The notes beneath the pieces were generated by a model. That model saw only the letters and a list, made by a program, of their open reading frames with translations, ran no database searches and was not told where the DNA came from. Positions 13,059-25,700 of a stretch of DNA of 64,000 bases are shown piece after piece. How positions within the stretch are numbered: the first letter of the stretch is position 1; every line of letters starts with the position of its first letter. The stretch spans positions 1,050,001-1,114,000 of the forward strand of contig JBBMOA010000017.1 in the NCBI GenBank assembly GCA_037954235.1. The letters run 5' to 3'. This stretch comes from Aulostomus chinensis. Taxonomy: Eukaryota; Chordata; Actinopteri; Syngnathiformes; Aulostomidae. Position numbers and translations under genes: made by a program.

Positions 13059-13429
13059 TACAGGCACACACAGAGGTACAAACACAGATTTGTTGGAATC
13101 AGATTTTTTGTTACATTTAATTTATTACAACTACACTCAATAGTGATGTGAAATATTAGATTTCCGCTGGGAGAGAGGACATATTTTTATGCAAATGAAA
13201 CTTGCTCTACTTCAGAAATGAACTATAAAGGTCGTTCTCATTAAACCGTCCCAGAGTGGCAAGCCGCTGTACCTCCACCAGCGTTTCACGATTCATCCGT
13301 ACGACTTTTCTTCGCACTGGTTGGAGACGGTGAGCAGCAAAAAAGCACATCATACAGTGTATGTTTCATCCATTAGAAACTAACTTTCTCCCCCTTTTTC
13401 TAGTAAAAATAGTGCTATAAATATATATA

Positions 13430-13512
<83 letters not shown>

Positions 13513-14640
13513 GTGTGTGTGCCTTGAACTGATCAGCTTACATTGTCTTTAAGTCAAAGTTTTTGCACAAAGTGTAACTTGTATATACTTTAAATTGGAA
13601 TTGTTAAGGAACCCTGATTGCTCCTGATTATTTATTTATATCATTACACATTTAATTAAAACTAATTTCCTAATTGAGGTTATTCGTCATCATGTGTCTT
13701 GGAATGGTGTGACTGGAAGTATACTCACATAGAAGTGAAAGGTCATCCCGGGTCAAGGTCAAAGGTTACAATAAGACTTCATTTAGAAATACTCCAGAAT
13801 ACCAAACCGTGTCACAGTGCCACACTGCAGAATCACGTGCTACTGAAGTAAAGCAGTAATACAGACTCAACACCAATGTATCTGCTTGTATTACTTAATT
13901 ATAATAAATACATCCTCTCAGGGAATTTTATATATGAGCACTGCTATATTATTCATATTTATTCTTTTAGATGACCTGCACATGGGAGCTGCAACAAATT
14001 ACTGACATTAGGCCAACAGTTTTCAAGGGTTTGTGGCAAATTGTCTTAATCCCATCAAACTCTAGGAGGAACCCTAGGAACCCAGGACTTATCGGGGGGG
14101 GGGGGGGGACGAGCATCACCTTGACTTCTGGGCAATTCGGCTGTCATGTTGCTTCACTTGCAACAGAAGCCACGAAGGTGAACTGCAGCTCCAACGGTGC
14201 TGTGAAGCTCATGGTCTCTCACGCTCTTTGCATGTATTGGAAGGAGGCCCCACGTAGACATCTGGAGCATCAGACAGGCGATAAAAGCACATTTATACGT
14301 GCAGGTGTCCTCAGGTGTTGGGAGACGGACCTAAACCTCCAAGCATCAGTCGCTATCTTGACAGCTGCCTTTGGCGTACCTGGGGAACTTTGTGTTTGAC
14401 TCCAACAGAAGTCGGACGTGGTTTCTGTCCTGAACATAAAGACGATCTAAGCTCGTCAGGCTACATCGACCATCCTTCTGTCTCTCACTCTTCCTTCTCT
14501 TTACTCCACCACATGGAACAAAACAAGGCCAACTGTTCTCAGCTGTAGGAGCGTGTCAGTGGGGGAATGTCATTAGTGGAACATCTTCAGTGGAACATTG
14601 GACCTTGAGATGGGCTGAAAGTGATGCCCCATCCATTCTT
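13059..14640. other. Non-coding flrt2 3' flank with AT microsatellite and a G run
   Basis: Mostly AT-rich sequence with no convincing coding exon. It contains the AT dinucleotide array at 13420-13510, candidate poly(A) signals at 13655 and 13903, a nuclear-receptor-like motif pair at 13752-13769, and a run of fifteen or so G at about 14094-14108. Small open frames at 13971-14548 have no recognisable similarity. Confidence 0.6.
13420..13510. repeat. (AT)n microsatellite
   Basis: Nearly perfect AT dinucleotide array of about 90 bp with one GTGT interruption near 13435. Perfectly self-complementary, so prone to cruciform formation and to assembly error. Confidence 0.97.
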
Positions 14641-14659
14641 TGTGATTTGGCCCTCTGTG

Positions 14660-15260
14660 TTTGATTGATTGATTGATTGATAGATTGATTTAAGTTTATT
14701 TTGAACATAAAAACAAACATGAAAGAAAGGAAAACAGAGAAAGCAATAACAGATGTTCAAAAAGGACTGGGAAGAAGTTGAAACTTATCTATTCCCACCC
14801 CTTCTCCTGCACTACTATTTTATATGTTTGCTTCCCCAAAGTTGCTACTTTTCCTATCAACATTATTAATGACATCTTTACCATCAATAATAATGATAAT
14901 CTCAATGTCAGCAACAAAACAACATCAAAATGGTAATAATCCATACATACATGCATTTACATCAATGAAAAAGAAAGGACTAAAGAATTACATAATAACA
15001 AACATGAACAATGGTCAGAAAAGGACAACCTAACAATGCACAGATAAATAAGCAAATAAATAATAGAAAATAAATGAGGAAGAGCAACCTTGCACCTCAT
15101 GTCTGTCACACTCCATGTTGTCCCTGTATCCTGTGAAAACATACTCTTTATATTTTGTTTTAAACTGTATTATGTGTGGACACTGTTTTAACTCCTCACT
15201 CACACTATCACACAGTCTCACCCCGCAGAATGAAATGCAAACTCCTGTCCTGTGCGCAGT
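14660..15260 (-). mobile_element. 5'-truncated non-LTR retrotransposon (LINE) 3' end
   Basis: On the minus strand this reads as the end of a LINE ORF2 followed by a long AT-rich 3' UTR and a tail that is (TCAA)n-like (plus strand TTGATTGATTGA at 14658-14685). The peptide encoded at about 15221-15110 (RLCDSVSEELKQCPHIIQFK, then TKYKEYVF) has the pattern seen at the extreme C-terminus of fish LINE ORF2 proteins. The family may be RTE/Expander-like; that assignment is from memory of similar fish 3' ends and is uncertain. The reading frame ends normally but its upstream part is missing. Confidence 0.55.
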
Positions 15261-15468
15261 TTGAATTCATGTTGTGGATATAAGGATTATTTTAACATTA
15301 AGGGCCGCTCCAAACCCAGGAGCAGGGAGGACGGCAAGAGTCCTCATCAGTGAGCACGGAGGCCATCGACGACTGGAGGAGACTTGCAAGGAAGCGTGAG
15401 GTGGAGCTGCACAGAAGACAGAGCGAATACACAGAAGATCAATGTGACAACTGAGATGACTTGATATA

Positions 15469-16197
15469 ATCCATCCACCCATCCATCCATCCATCCATCA
15501 ATCCATCATCCATCCATCCATCCATCCATCCCTCCATCCACCCATCCATCCATCAATCCATCCCTCCATCCACCCATCCATCCCTCCATCCACCCATCCA
15601 TCCATCAATCCATCATCCATCCATCCATCCCTCCATCCACCCATCCATCCCTCCATCCACCCATCCATCCCTCCATCCACCCATCCATCCATCAATCCAT
15701 CATCCATCCATCCATCCCTCCATCCCTCCATCCATCCCTCCATCCACCCATCCATCCATCCATCAATCCATCATCCATCCATCCATCCATCCATCCCTCC
15801 ATCCACCCATCCATCCATCAATCCATCCCTCCATTCATCCATCCATCCACCCATCCATCCATCCCTCCATCCACCCATCCATCCCTCCATCCACCCATCC
15901 ATCCATCCGCCCATCCATCCATCCATCCATCCATCCACCCATCCATCCACCCATCCATCCATCCACCCATCCATCCATCCATCCATCCACCCATCCATCC
16001 CTCCATCCACCCATCCATCCATCCCTCCATCCACCCCTCCATCCACCCCTCCATCCATCCACCCCTCCATCCACCCACCCATCCATCCATCCATCCATCC
16101 CTCCATCCATCCACCATCCATCCACCCATCCCTCCATCCACCCACCCACCCACCCATCCATTCATCCACTCATCCATCCTTCCACCCATCCATCCAT
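15469..16197. repeat. ATCC-type minisatellite (CCATCCATCCCTCCATCCAC)n
   Basis: About 730 bp of CCATC, CCCTC and CCACC words. Frames on the minus strand read as Met/Asp/Gly/Trp repeats and are not genes. Internal blocks containing CAATCCATCATCC recur at about 15497, 15606 and 15692, indicating block duplication. Confidence 0.96.
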
Positions 16198-16551
16198 GTT
16201 CCTTCTCTGTGTTGCGCAGGATACTGTATATGCTGTACTGACTACAGCCAGCCACCAGGGGGCTCACTTTGGCTGAGTGGTACCCTGCACCTATGCACAG
16301 TCCTGTGTCGCTTGCGCTCCCGCGAAGGGACACTGAAAATTCTGAGTCTTTCAAATGAACTTTCTGCCAACACGTTTGTTATTTTAGGTAGTTATTATTG
16401 TGATAACGTCACCCTAAATCTCCCCACCCCCCATTGGTTTTAATCCATTTTTTTCAATTCTAATATTAATAATCCAACCTTCTCGAGCTTTTATTTTGGT
16501 ACTTCCGGCAGTGTGAATGTGCATGTTAGCTAAATATTTAGTTTCTCATGG
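16198..16551. other. Spacer between two minisatellites, with a CTCF-like site
   Basis: Single-copy-looking sequence. GCCACCAGGGGGCTCAC at 16251-16267 closely fits the core of the vertebrate CTCF motif. No coding potential beyond short open frames. Confidence 0.5.
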
Positions 16552-17341
16552 AAGATTTAGATTTAACATTTACATTTAACATTTACCATTTAGATTTAAC
16601 ATTTAGATTTAATATTTACCATTTAGATTTAACATTTAGATTTAACATTTAGATTTAACATTTACCATTTAGATTTAACATTTAGATTTAATATTTACCA
16701 TTTAGATTTAACATTTAGATTTAACATTTAGATTTAACATTTACCATTTAGATTTAACATTTAGATTTAATATTTACCATTTAGATTTAACATTTAGATT
16801 TAACATTTAGATTTAACATTTAACATTTAGATTTAACATTTAGATTTAATATTTAACATTTAGATTTAACATTTAACATTTAGATTTAACATTTAGATTT
16901 AATATTTAACCTTTAGATTTAACATTTAACATTTAGATTTAACTTTTAGATTTAATATTTAACCTTTAGATTTAATATTTAGATTTAACATTTAGATTTA
17001 ATATTTAACCTTTAGATTTAGATTTAGCATTCAGATTTAACATTTAGATATAACATTTCACATTTAGATTTAACTTTTAGATTTAACATTTAACATTTAG
17101 ATATAACATTTCATATTTAGATTTAATATTTAACATTTAGATTTAACATTTAACATTTAGATTTAACTTTTAGATTTAACATTTAGATATAACATTTCAC
17201 ATTTAGATTTAATATTTAACATTTAGATATAACATTTAACATTTAGATTTAACTTTTAGATTTAATATTTAACCTTTAGATTTAACATTTAGATTTAATA
17301 TTTAACCTTTAGATTTAGATTTAACATTAATGTTTAGATTT
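16552..17341. repeat. 13-bp AT-rich minisatellite (AGATTTAACATTT)n
   Basis: About 790 bp of the 13-bp unit AGATTTAACATTT with variants (AATATTT, AACCTTT, AACTTTT, ATATAACATTTC). The first part shows a higher-order period in which units with ACCATTT recur. No open frame of note; not a telomere-type repeat. Confidence 0.95.
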
Positions 17342-18251
17342 AGATGTTGTTGTAAATGTGGAAAAAAAATGACTTCCAAAAATTCACATCACTTTTTAAA
17401 ATGTTTTAAGCTAAATGTGATCAAATACTACTGTTGTTGCTTAGAACGGGCTGCTTTACAAAGCCCACAGTTGACAGTGCTAGGAAGAGGCAGGTGGCGT
17501 TTTACCTGCTGTGTTAACATGCTGATGTCAACATCAGACAGTTCAGTCTTAACAGCAAGCAAATGAACACCAATGTGCATGAAACCTCCTCATCCACATT
17601 AAAAATGTCTCTGCAGCTTTTCACCTGAACAAGAACATGAAGACACTTAGTTCCTTTTATGTTGCCAACTTTCGGTTCAGTTAGTAGCAGAGGTCAAGTG
17701 ATGTGACAGGGTAGACGGTCTGGGCTGTGATTGGTTGCAGCCCCCTCTGACCCTGGGCAAAAGATTAGCTAACATGGCTAATCAAGAAAGACATTTGTTA
17801 ATCATATTTATTGTCACATGCTAATTTGTAGTCAGGGTTACATGATCAGTTGAGGGAAACCTGGTCAGCTTGTACATTTCCAGCTCATGTTCTTAACACG
17901 TCCTTGCAGGGAAACACAGGTTCATCATGGCTGGCTGCTGTGACACAAGCATTATTTGGATGTTTCACAGTAAATTGTGAAATGATATAACGTCATTATA
18001 CAGTAATTGCCGTTTGTTGTACCTTAACTGCAGTGCTGGAACATAGATGTTATTATGTTGCAAATCACTTGGAACTCAGAACAAGTGGTGATGTGTTAAA
18101 TCAAGTGGCTTTTCCTCTTTAATTCCTAGTGGGTGAATAAAATAGCGTTGCAATTCCCAAGAACCATCGGCCTCCATTTCTCCTGCTCATTACTGTGGTC
18201 AGCTTGCATTAAATTGCATTAGAGAGCTACTAACAGCTTCAATTCTCTCTC

Positions 18252-18323
<72 letters not shown>

Positions 18324-19212
18324 TATTGATCTTTGGAGCTCCACTGGATTATGAAAAATGGGCACCAACCTTAATGACACTTCACCTGCGATGGACGGCC
18401 TCGCTGCTGCTGGAGAGTAGAAACTGCATGCACAGTGAAATCAGCAGTCAACTGTTGTCTCTGTATCTTCCTGCATTGATTAACTGTTGAAACAGAGATA
18501 CAGAGGAATAATTTATGCTTCAAATGATAAATGTGTTGAATAGCGGAGGTCATTTAGTGTTTCATACCCACGTTGTTGCTCACAGAACTGTTATTTCATC
18601 AAAGTGGAGAGGGAGTTGCACGAATCCTGATCATGCTCGCGTATTACGTTCGTGAGAATCAGCTCTGCTCAGGCGACGGCGCTTTGTAGACGCTCAATCA
18701 TGCGACGTGATTTGTTTGTTTACTTAAGCTTGTAGAAGATGATGTGCAGGCAGAATGGGCCCATAATTAATTCAAAGTTTTATTTTGACATGGAAATTGC
18801 CTTGAACAAATATTTGCAATTTGATTTAAATTAATTGTGCAGCTTGCTGAATTCATATGCCTTCATGTCTAACTTCATTGTGAGCATCTGATTTGGTTCA
18901 GCCGTTCCTCTGTTTCATATTGTGAGTGAGGATATGTCTGTTGCCCAGTGCCAGTGACTGAGTGATCGGAGTGCAGTACTGTCAAGCGTCATTACAGGAG
19001 CTCGTCATCTACCACGTGTGGCCATTGGTGGCTGGAAGATCCGGAGCAGAGTAAAAGTGTGCCTGGTGATACAGAGGATGTGAGACTGTCTTGGTCATCT
19101 TGTCGAGGTCAGCGCTGAGCTGTTGAGGTATCCAGCAACACTGGAGCGTAAAACATAGGTGGATTAAAGCAGCAAGGCCACAGTCCTCAAAAAGATTTTA
19201 CACAGGAGAAAG
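17342..19212. other. Non-coding sequence with (CA)n and candidate conserved element
   Basis: No coding exon recognised. Contains a (CA)n tract at 18257-18320. The stretch at about 18600-18900 is AT-rich, free of obvious repeats and dense in homeodomain-type cores (for example TAATTAATT at 18764-18772), resembling the conserved non-coding elements found in gene deserts around developmental genes; conservation itself cannot be seen from one sequence. Confidence 0.45.
18257..18320. repeat. (CA)n microsatellite
   Basis: Pure CA dinucleotide run of about 64 bp. Confidence 0.97.
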
Positions 19213-19223
19213 CAAACAACAAT

Positions 19224-19560
19224 CCACCTATCATCCATCCATCACCCATCCATCATCCATCCATCATCCATCCATCCATCATCCATCCATCATCCATCCA
19301 TCATCCATCCATCACCCATCCATCATCCATCCATCACCCATCCATCATCCATCCATCATCCATCCATCCATCATCCATCCATCCATCCATCCAATACCCA
19401 TCCATCATCCATCCATCACCCATCCATCATCCATCCATCACCCATCCATCATCCATCCATCCATCACCCATCCATCATCCATCCATCCATCATCCATCCA
19501 TCCATCCATCCATCATCCATCCATCATCCACCCATCCATCCATCCATCATCCCTCCCTCC
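19224..19560. repeat. ATCC array representing the expanded SINE tail
   Basis: Words CATCCATCC, ATCATCC and CACCCATCC repeated for about 340 bp. It lies inside the target duplications of the adjacent SINE, so it most likely grew from that element's GGAT tail. Confidence 0.9.
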
Positions 19561-19838
19561 ATGTTCTCCCTCTTCTCCTGTTGAGGGTGGTGGGGGTGGA
19601 GCCTATCCCAGCAGCCTTCCCCCTGGACAGGTCACCAGTCCATGGCAGGGCCAACACATAGAGACAGACAACCATTGGCTCTCCCAGCCACGCCTACGGT
19701 CAATTTAGAGTCTGGATTAACCTGGTCCCTCTTGATGTCTTTGGACTGTGGAGGAAGCTGGAGTACCAGAGAGAACCCAGCAGGAACAGGGAGAACATGG
19801 AGACTCACACAGAAAGACCCCGTGCTGCAGCCGGGGCT

Positions 19839-20025
19839 CCACCCACAACCTTCTTGCTGGGGGCCACAGTGCTGACCACTGCTCCACCCACAACCTTCTT
19901 GCTGGGGGGCCACAGGGAGGACCACTGCTCCACCCACAACCTTCTTGATGGGGGCCACAGGGAGGACCACTGCTCCACCCACAACCTTCTTGCTGGGGGG
20001 CCACAGGGAGGACCACTGCTCCACC
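19839..20025. repeat. 45-46 bp tandem repeat in SINE head, four copies
   Basis: The block beginning CCACCCACAACCTTCTTG recurs at 19839, 19884, 19930 and 19975 and ends with a partial copy at 20021. The related SINE at 47098 has only one copy of this segment, so the expansion is specific to this insertion. Confidence 0.85.
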
Positions 20026-20047
20026 GGGCCGCCCCACAAATAACAAT

Positions 20048-22080
20048 AAAAAGGGGAAAAAAAAAACAAAAAAAAAATACATAATCGGCAAAATCTGTCA
20101 AAATACAGACTGACAGGCAGCGGAGGGTTATTGTTGCCTCTTGGTGGGAGATGACATGTGGTACCTTCATCACACTCCGTGAGTGACTCATTGATTGAGT
20201 CCGCCAAAATCTCCTTTAGTTGAAGAAAGAAAAAGCTGAAGGAACTGTCTTTGGCCCTAAAGACGAGAGGCTGAAAGTCAGTTGACTCCATGGCACTAAA
20301 ATCTATCACACAATATCAATTGATATTTATTTTTCATTAATCTAGTGGTTCTATTGTGATTTGATTTTTGATAAGGTCAAACTGAAACTTTGTAAGAATC
20401 TGTCAAGAAGAGGTATTACAGTGTTCTACAAGTATTCACAGAAATACAACGCCTGGAAGGAGCAAGATTATAGACTACATGAGACGGGATTCAAGGAAGT
20501 GCGCAAGAGATCAACCTGAGTACTCAAATATTTCCTGTCAATGAGCACCAATACTGTCTTCTGACAGGATTTTTATGTTCTTTGATATGTAAAGCTGAAT
20601 GGCATTTCTGGCTCCAGTTTTACTGTCTTTCTGCTGTCCTTCAATGCTAAATGTTCAGCTTTTATAAGTATTTAGATTTTTTTGGAGAAGCATTATGAAT
20701 TGTTCTTTGTATGAATGGTACTCTCTAAATGAAAATGTTGATCTGGGTTCCTTCAATTGTGTGTTTGTGTGTGTTCTTGATATTGAGTACATCATGATGG
20801 ACTGGTAGGTTATATACCCTACCTCAACTCTCTTCCAGCAGCAGCAGCAATATTGCAGTTTTTACAGACTGAGAATATAAAAACAAACAAACTTCATCAG
20901 GTCTGAGGTTTAACTCACCCAGGAGAGCCAGGATTCAAGTCAAGGTCAGTACACAATTTGGTCCTCGCTTCATTCGACCTCTCACTTGATTCACACTGCC
21001 AGACTGACAGTCGTACAATAAGAATGTGATCTTCTCATGGAGGTTTAAATGTTGGTTCAGTTCTCACAGAGGAAGTGTTCACAGTCTCATTCTGAAAATC
21101 TGTTCAGCCTTAAAGCTTCTATAAAGAACAAGTAACTGCTAATGAATCATTACAAACGTGCCTCTGTGTGATGTGAAAATAGATCGTTTCTCTAAAGAGG
21201 AGTTTCAAAGACATAAGCACAGGTTGGGAAAGAGGAAATGATTTACCGCCGGTGGTCCTCTTGTTAAGCTGCATTAACCACTGAAGAGCAAGAGGGTTCA
21301 AACTGGAGCAGTCAGTGGACCCAGGGCTTCCATCAGCGACACGCTAGGCTAACATCCTAACAGGAGGGTGTTTTTCTGACCTCTTCTTCACTTCATTTGT
21401 GGTCTAGGCTGATGGTTGATGCAGCAGTGAAGAGAAACCTGGTGAAGGCCAGAGACTGCTGATTAGTTTGGGCTCATCTGTTTCACCTGACCTGCAGAAC
21501 TTCCTCACTTGAGGAGGTGAAGTGGAGCCTGCAACCCTGTGTCTGCTGCCCCTTTTTGGAGACGTCTGCTGTACCTGAGCGAGAGTCCAAAAGGTGCTTG
21601 GGAAAACAATGACCTTGTCACCCTCCTGTGAATGGAGTCTGCTGGGTCCTGCTGGTTGGAATGTTAAACAAGTGAAGGTGGACGTGGCGGTGGGTGGACC
21701 TCAGCCTCGTGGATCAGGAATTATTGAGGCCACTAACCTGGCAGTTTGATTTCATTCCTCCGAACAGATCTGTTGTCCCTACACCAACACTCCCCACGCA
21801 AAGCGGTCGCCAGGTGTGATCGACGTACTGAATGAAGAATGTTCGCTGTAATGTGCATTGAAGGCGGCTTCATCCTTCCACATTAGCGACGAATTGCTGG
21901 GTGAGCACCCATCGATTGTCGATCTCATGAACTCCCGAGCGCCGTCGCTCCCGTAGAGACAGACTGGCTTGATAGAGAAGAAGCAGAATTGCATCTTTTC
22001 TGATAGATTAGAGAGGCACCTGAAGTAAACTCTCCCTGGTGGAGCTGCTAATGGCCAGCTGACACTTGCTTATTGCTTAA
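20048..22080. other. Non-coding sequence, possible conserved elements
   Basis: No recognisable gene, RNA or transposon. Begins with an A-rich stretch at 20047-20080. The segment at about 21740-22075 is moderately GC-balanced, repeat-free and could be a conserved non-coding element, but this cannot be judged without alignment. Confidence 0.4.
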
Positions 22081-22082
22081 TG

Positions 22083-22090
22083 ACTACCCA

Positions 22091-22162
<72 letters not shown>
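22083..22162. repeat. (TC)n(AC)n compound microsatellite
   Basis: CTCTCT run followed by a CACACA run, about 80 bp. Confidence 0.95.
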
Positions 22163-22165
<3 letters not shown>

Positions 22166-22545
22166 CTCATTCAACATACTGACAGTGATGAGAGCTGTCT
22201 GCTGCCTCTCCGCAGTCGTCGATGAGGTCACTGAATGTTACTGGCTGGTTCTGTTTACTCGCTGCTGCTGACAGTTGTGTTCCCACTTTGATGAAAGACG
22301 CTGCTTCTTGTTTCAGAGGTGAAATGCAAGTCAAGGAAGTTAATCAATTTAAGCAAATCACAACAGAGGTTATTTTACTGTTGAGCAAGACAAGAACTGC
22401 TCTCTCAATGCGTTTACACACCATGCAGCTCCAACGAGACAGAAACACCTGGGACAGAACATCAGACAGACATCATCAGAGACACTGGAGGCAAAAAGCT
22501 TCTTTGAAAGCTCTTACTGGCTGGAGGGGAGCGCCGCTCATAGAT

Positions 22546-22600
22546 TGAGAGAGAGACAGAGAGAGACACAGAAAGAGAGAGAGAGACAGAGAGAGAGAGA
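22546..22600. repeat. (GA)n microsatellite at 3' junction of Tx1-clade LINE
   Basis: GAGA-rich tract that ends exactly where the minus-strand LINE 3' end begins at 22601. Matching (GA)n lies at the other end of the element (28219-28276), so the LINE sits within a GA/TC microsatellite. Confidence 0.9.
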
Positions 22601-22744
22601 TTTTGATTTTTAAGAAGTCTTTTTAATTCAACTCAGTCAAATCTTTTACTTCCACTACAATAAAAAAAGAACAATACACACACACGTCATTATCAAAAAA
22701 ACACATTCACCTCGTCTTCTCTCACCCCATAGTTTTAGATTTTT

Positions 22745-25700
22745 AAGTCCACTTCCTAAAAACAGTTGATCTTCCCACACAGACCTTCTCTAAAGATCCC
22801 AAATCCTCCATCAGACTAAAATAGTTGAAGTCAAGACTCCGCCTGCTCTTCATCACTCTGAGGACAATCAGTCTCACATCGCAGTCCCAAGACCCTTCCA
22901 ACTTCCTCCTCCTGCTCAGGTACACCGCCATTTTGGCCTGCCCAAGAGGAAGTTGAGGAGGTCACACTGTGCTTTCTTTTTTTGATTCTATCTGACACCT
23001 CGGATGAACACGTGTTTGGTAAAAACCACATCAAACATACAGAAGAGCTTCTTTAGAGAGACAAGAAGAACCTGCAGCCTGTTGCATTCTAGAAAACAGT
23101 GAACGACCGTTTCTCTAAGAGGGCAAAAAGGACACTTCTCATCCACAGTGGGATTTAAGATGGACACAAAGGCATTGACAGCCACTGCCCCATGCAGGAC
23201 TCTCCACTGTGGTCCCCCACTCTCTTGGTTACTGGCGGTTTGTAGAGTGTCCCCCATGAAGGCTCCACTCCTGGATTTAAACCCAGATGTGCTCTCCATG
23301 GAGTGTCAGCGCGACCTTTCAACTTCTGCTTGTTTGTAACTTTCACCAACAGTTTATACACACTTTTCCTGTAGCAACAGAGAGGTGTGTGACATCTGAC
23401 ACACCCTGTTCTAAAACCAGCCAGAACTCTCCTTGAGATCCAGACAGACCCTCCACAGGAAAAGGTCCAGAGTCACTTTGGTTTGAAAGATTGTGTGACT
23501 GGGAGATAAAACGCTCAAGTTCCTCAGAGGAGAACTGGTTCCTCCAGATCTTTAACATGTTCTGGATGAGCCTCACTGAAGTGACCCCCACAGCAGCAGA
23601 CAGAGCAGAGGCATCCTCCAGTTGTGGGCCACAGCTCCATCACCTGTCCTAGAGTGGCGATGTGAGCCTTCAGAACTTTTCTGCAACAGAGGGGCCAAAG
23701 TCCGACTGACATCGAAGCGAGTTCCAAAAACAATGGGTTCTTTCAGAAACCAGAACAATGAACTGCAAGTCTTAGTCCTCTCTTTTTTTTTTTTTAAGTT
23801 TCAAGATTTTAAAAAGACTTTGATAAAAATCTGGAAAAGTCTTCAGGTTCTGTTTTCCAAGGTCCATTAAGAACAGTGATTCCTGCAATCCCAATCCCCA
23901 ACACTGAGCCAGGACAGCCCGAGCCAGCGGCCTCCACACCAGGTCTGAGGGTCCAGTCAGTAACCTCTGGATGAACTGCAGTCGAAAAGCTGCTCCCCTG
24001 CTGGCCAGGTGTACGAGGCCCTGCCCCCCCTCCTCTTTAGGGAGGAAGAGGACACTCTGTGGGATCCAGTGGAGACGGTCCCAGAAACAGTCTACAATTA
24101 GTGCCTGGATTTTGGCCAGCAGAGTGACTGGGGGGTCCACACAGGGGAGCCGATGCCACAACATGGAAGCAGCCAGATTATTGATTATTAAAACACGACC
24201 TCTAAAAGACATTTTTGGAAAAAAACACTTCCACTTTTTAAGTCTCTCCTCCACCTTCTCTAAAACATTGTCCCAATTCTTCGCTACAGTTTCCTGATCA
24301 CCCAAGGGAACACCCAGGTACTTGATCCCTCCTTCCCTCCAAGTGAGCCCCCCAGGTAGTTTGACCTCCTGCAGCTCATCTTCCACCCGCAGACCTTCAC
24401 TTTTTCCCCAGTTCACTTTGGCTGAAGAGATTTCACCAAAACTCTGAACACTACTGGTCAAAAGTTAACATCATTCTGATTTTGAACAGCAATAATCAGA
24501 TCATCTGCATAAGCAGACAGTTTAAAAACTGAGCTCCTGTTGGGAACATTCAAACCAGGAAGGCCCACTCTTAGTTTGTGGAGGAGAGGCTCAATTGCTA
24601 GGGAGTACAGCATCCCTGAGGGAGGGCAGCCCTGCCTGACACCCCTCTTCACGTTAAAGGAGCGCTCAGACCACCATTCATTTTAACAACACTCTCATGT
24701 CTCCATACAAGGCTTGAATCTTAGCAATAAGACCTGAGCCGAACCCAGAACCTTCCGGCGTTTGCCAGAGATAACCATGTTCCACCCCATCAAATGCTTT
24801 CTCTTGGTCTAAAGAAACAAGACCAAGTTTAGCACCCAATAAACTGGAGAGGTTCAAAACATCACGAACTGAGTGAACGTTGTCTGTGATTAGCCTGCCT
24901 GGTACACAGCAGGTCTGGTCCACATGGACCACCTGCTCCACCACCTCCCTCAGCCTATTGGCTAAGACCTTGGAGAGGAGTTTGTCGTCAGAGCAGAGAA
25001 GGGCCACTGGTCGCCAGTTTTTCAGGTTCTGCAGATCCCCTTTTTTGGCAGTAGAGTGATTACAGCTCTCCTGCAACTCAGGGGCAACTGTCCCCTCAGC
25101 AGGCTGTCCCTGAGAACATCCAGCAGGTCCTCCTCAATTACAGGCCAGAAGGCTTTGTAAAAGTCAGCTGGCCGGCCGTCTATACCTGGGGCTCTCCCAG
25201 GCTTCTGGCTCTGCAGCGCCTCCAACAGTTCCTCCCGAGAGACATCAGCCTCCAAACGCTGGTTGGCATCTGTTGACACCTTTGGCAGACCACCGAGAAA
25301 GGAGAGCAACTTGTCTGGTTCCTCTTTGTAACCACAGTCAAACAACTCCTGGTAGAAGCTTGCTGCATGCTGATGGATCTCTGCCGCTTCACGGAGCAGC
25401 TGCCCATCACCGGAGCGCAGACAGTGGATCAGTCTCCTCTGCCCATTCTTCCTCTCCAGTCCCAAAACAAAGTGAGAGGGAGCATCCATCATGGCCACAT
25501 GCTGGAACCTACTGCGCACCACAGCTCCCCTGGTGGGCACACCCAGTAGGTCAGCCAACACATGCTTCTTTGTTTTGAAGACATCAGTATGTCTGGTTTC
25601 TCCGGTGGAGTCTGCTAACTCCTGCAACTCCACCAGTTCTCTCTCCAGATCCCTGATAGATTAGAGTCCCTGAGACATTGCCAGTGTATTCCAGACACAG

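Larger units (their letters stand above)
19224..20036 (-). mobile_element. tRNA-type SINE with hugely expanded GGAT tail (copy 1)
   Basis: On the minus strand a SINE body (about 20036 down to 19561) is followed by its GGAT-type tail, which here is a 337-bp array (19560-19224). Near-identical target duplications flank the whole unit: CAAACAACAAT at 19213-19223 and CAAATAACAAT at 20037-20047 (10 of 11 match). The body shares long near-identical stretches with copies at 33917-34291 and about 47098-47440 (for example CAATTTAGAGTCTGGATTAA on the plus strand). The 5' head has been tandemly amplified: a 45-46 bp block starts at 19839, 19884, 19930 and 19975, with a last partial at 20021. Non-coding; open frames here are incidental. 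Confidence 0.8.

Noticed and set aside
10020..13085. Two minus-strand frames of about 1000 codons
   Set aside because: Both are the 18-bp minisatellite read in two phases; unit length is a multiple of three and the strand lacks stops.
16552..17341. Degenerate telomere-like repeat
   Set aside because: Unit AGATTTAACATTT is not related to TTAGGG; no interstitial TTAGGG runs were seen in the window.
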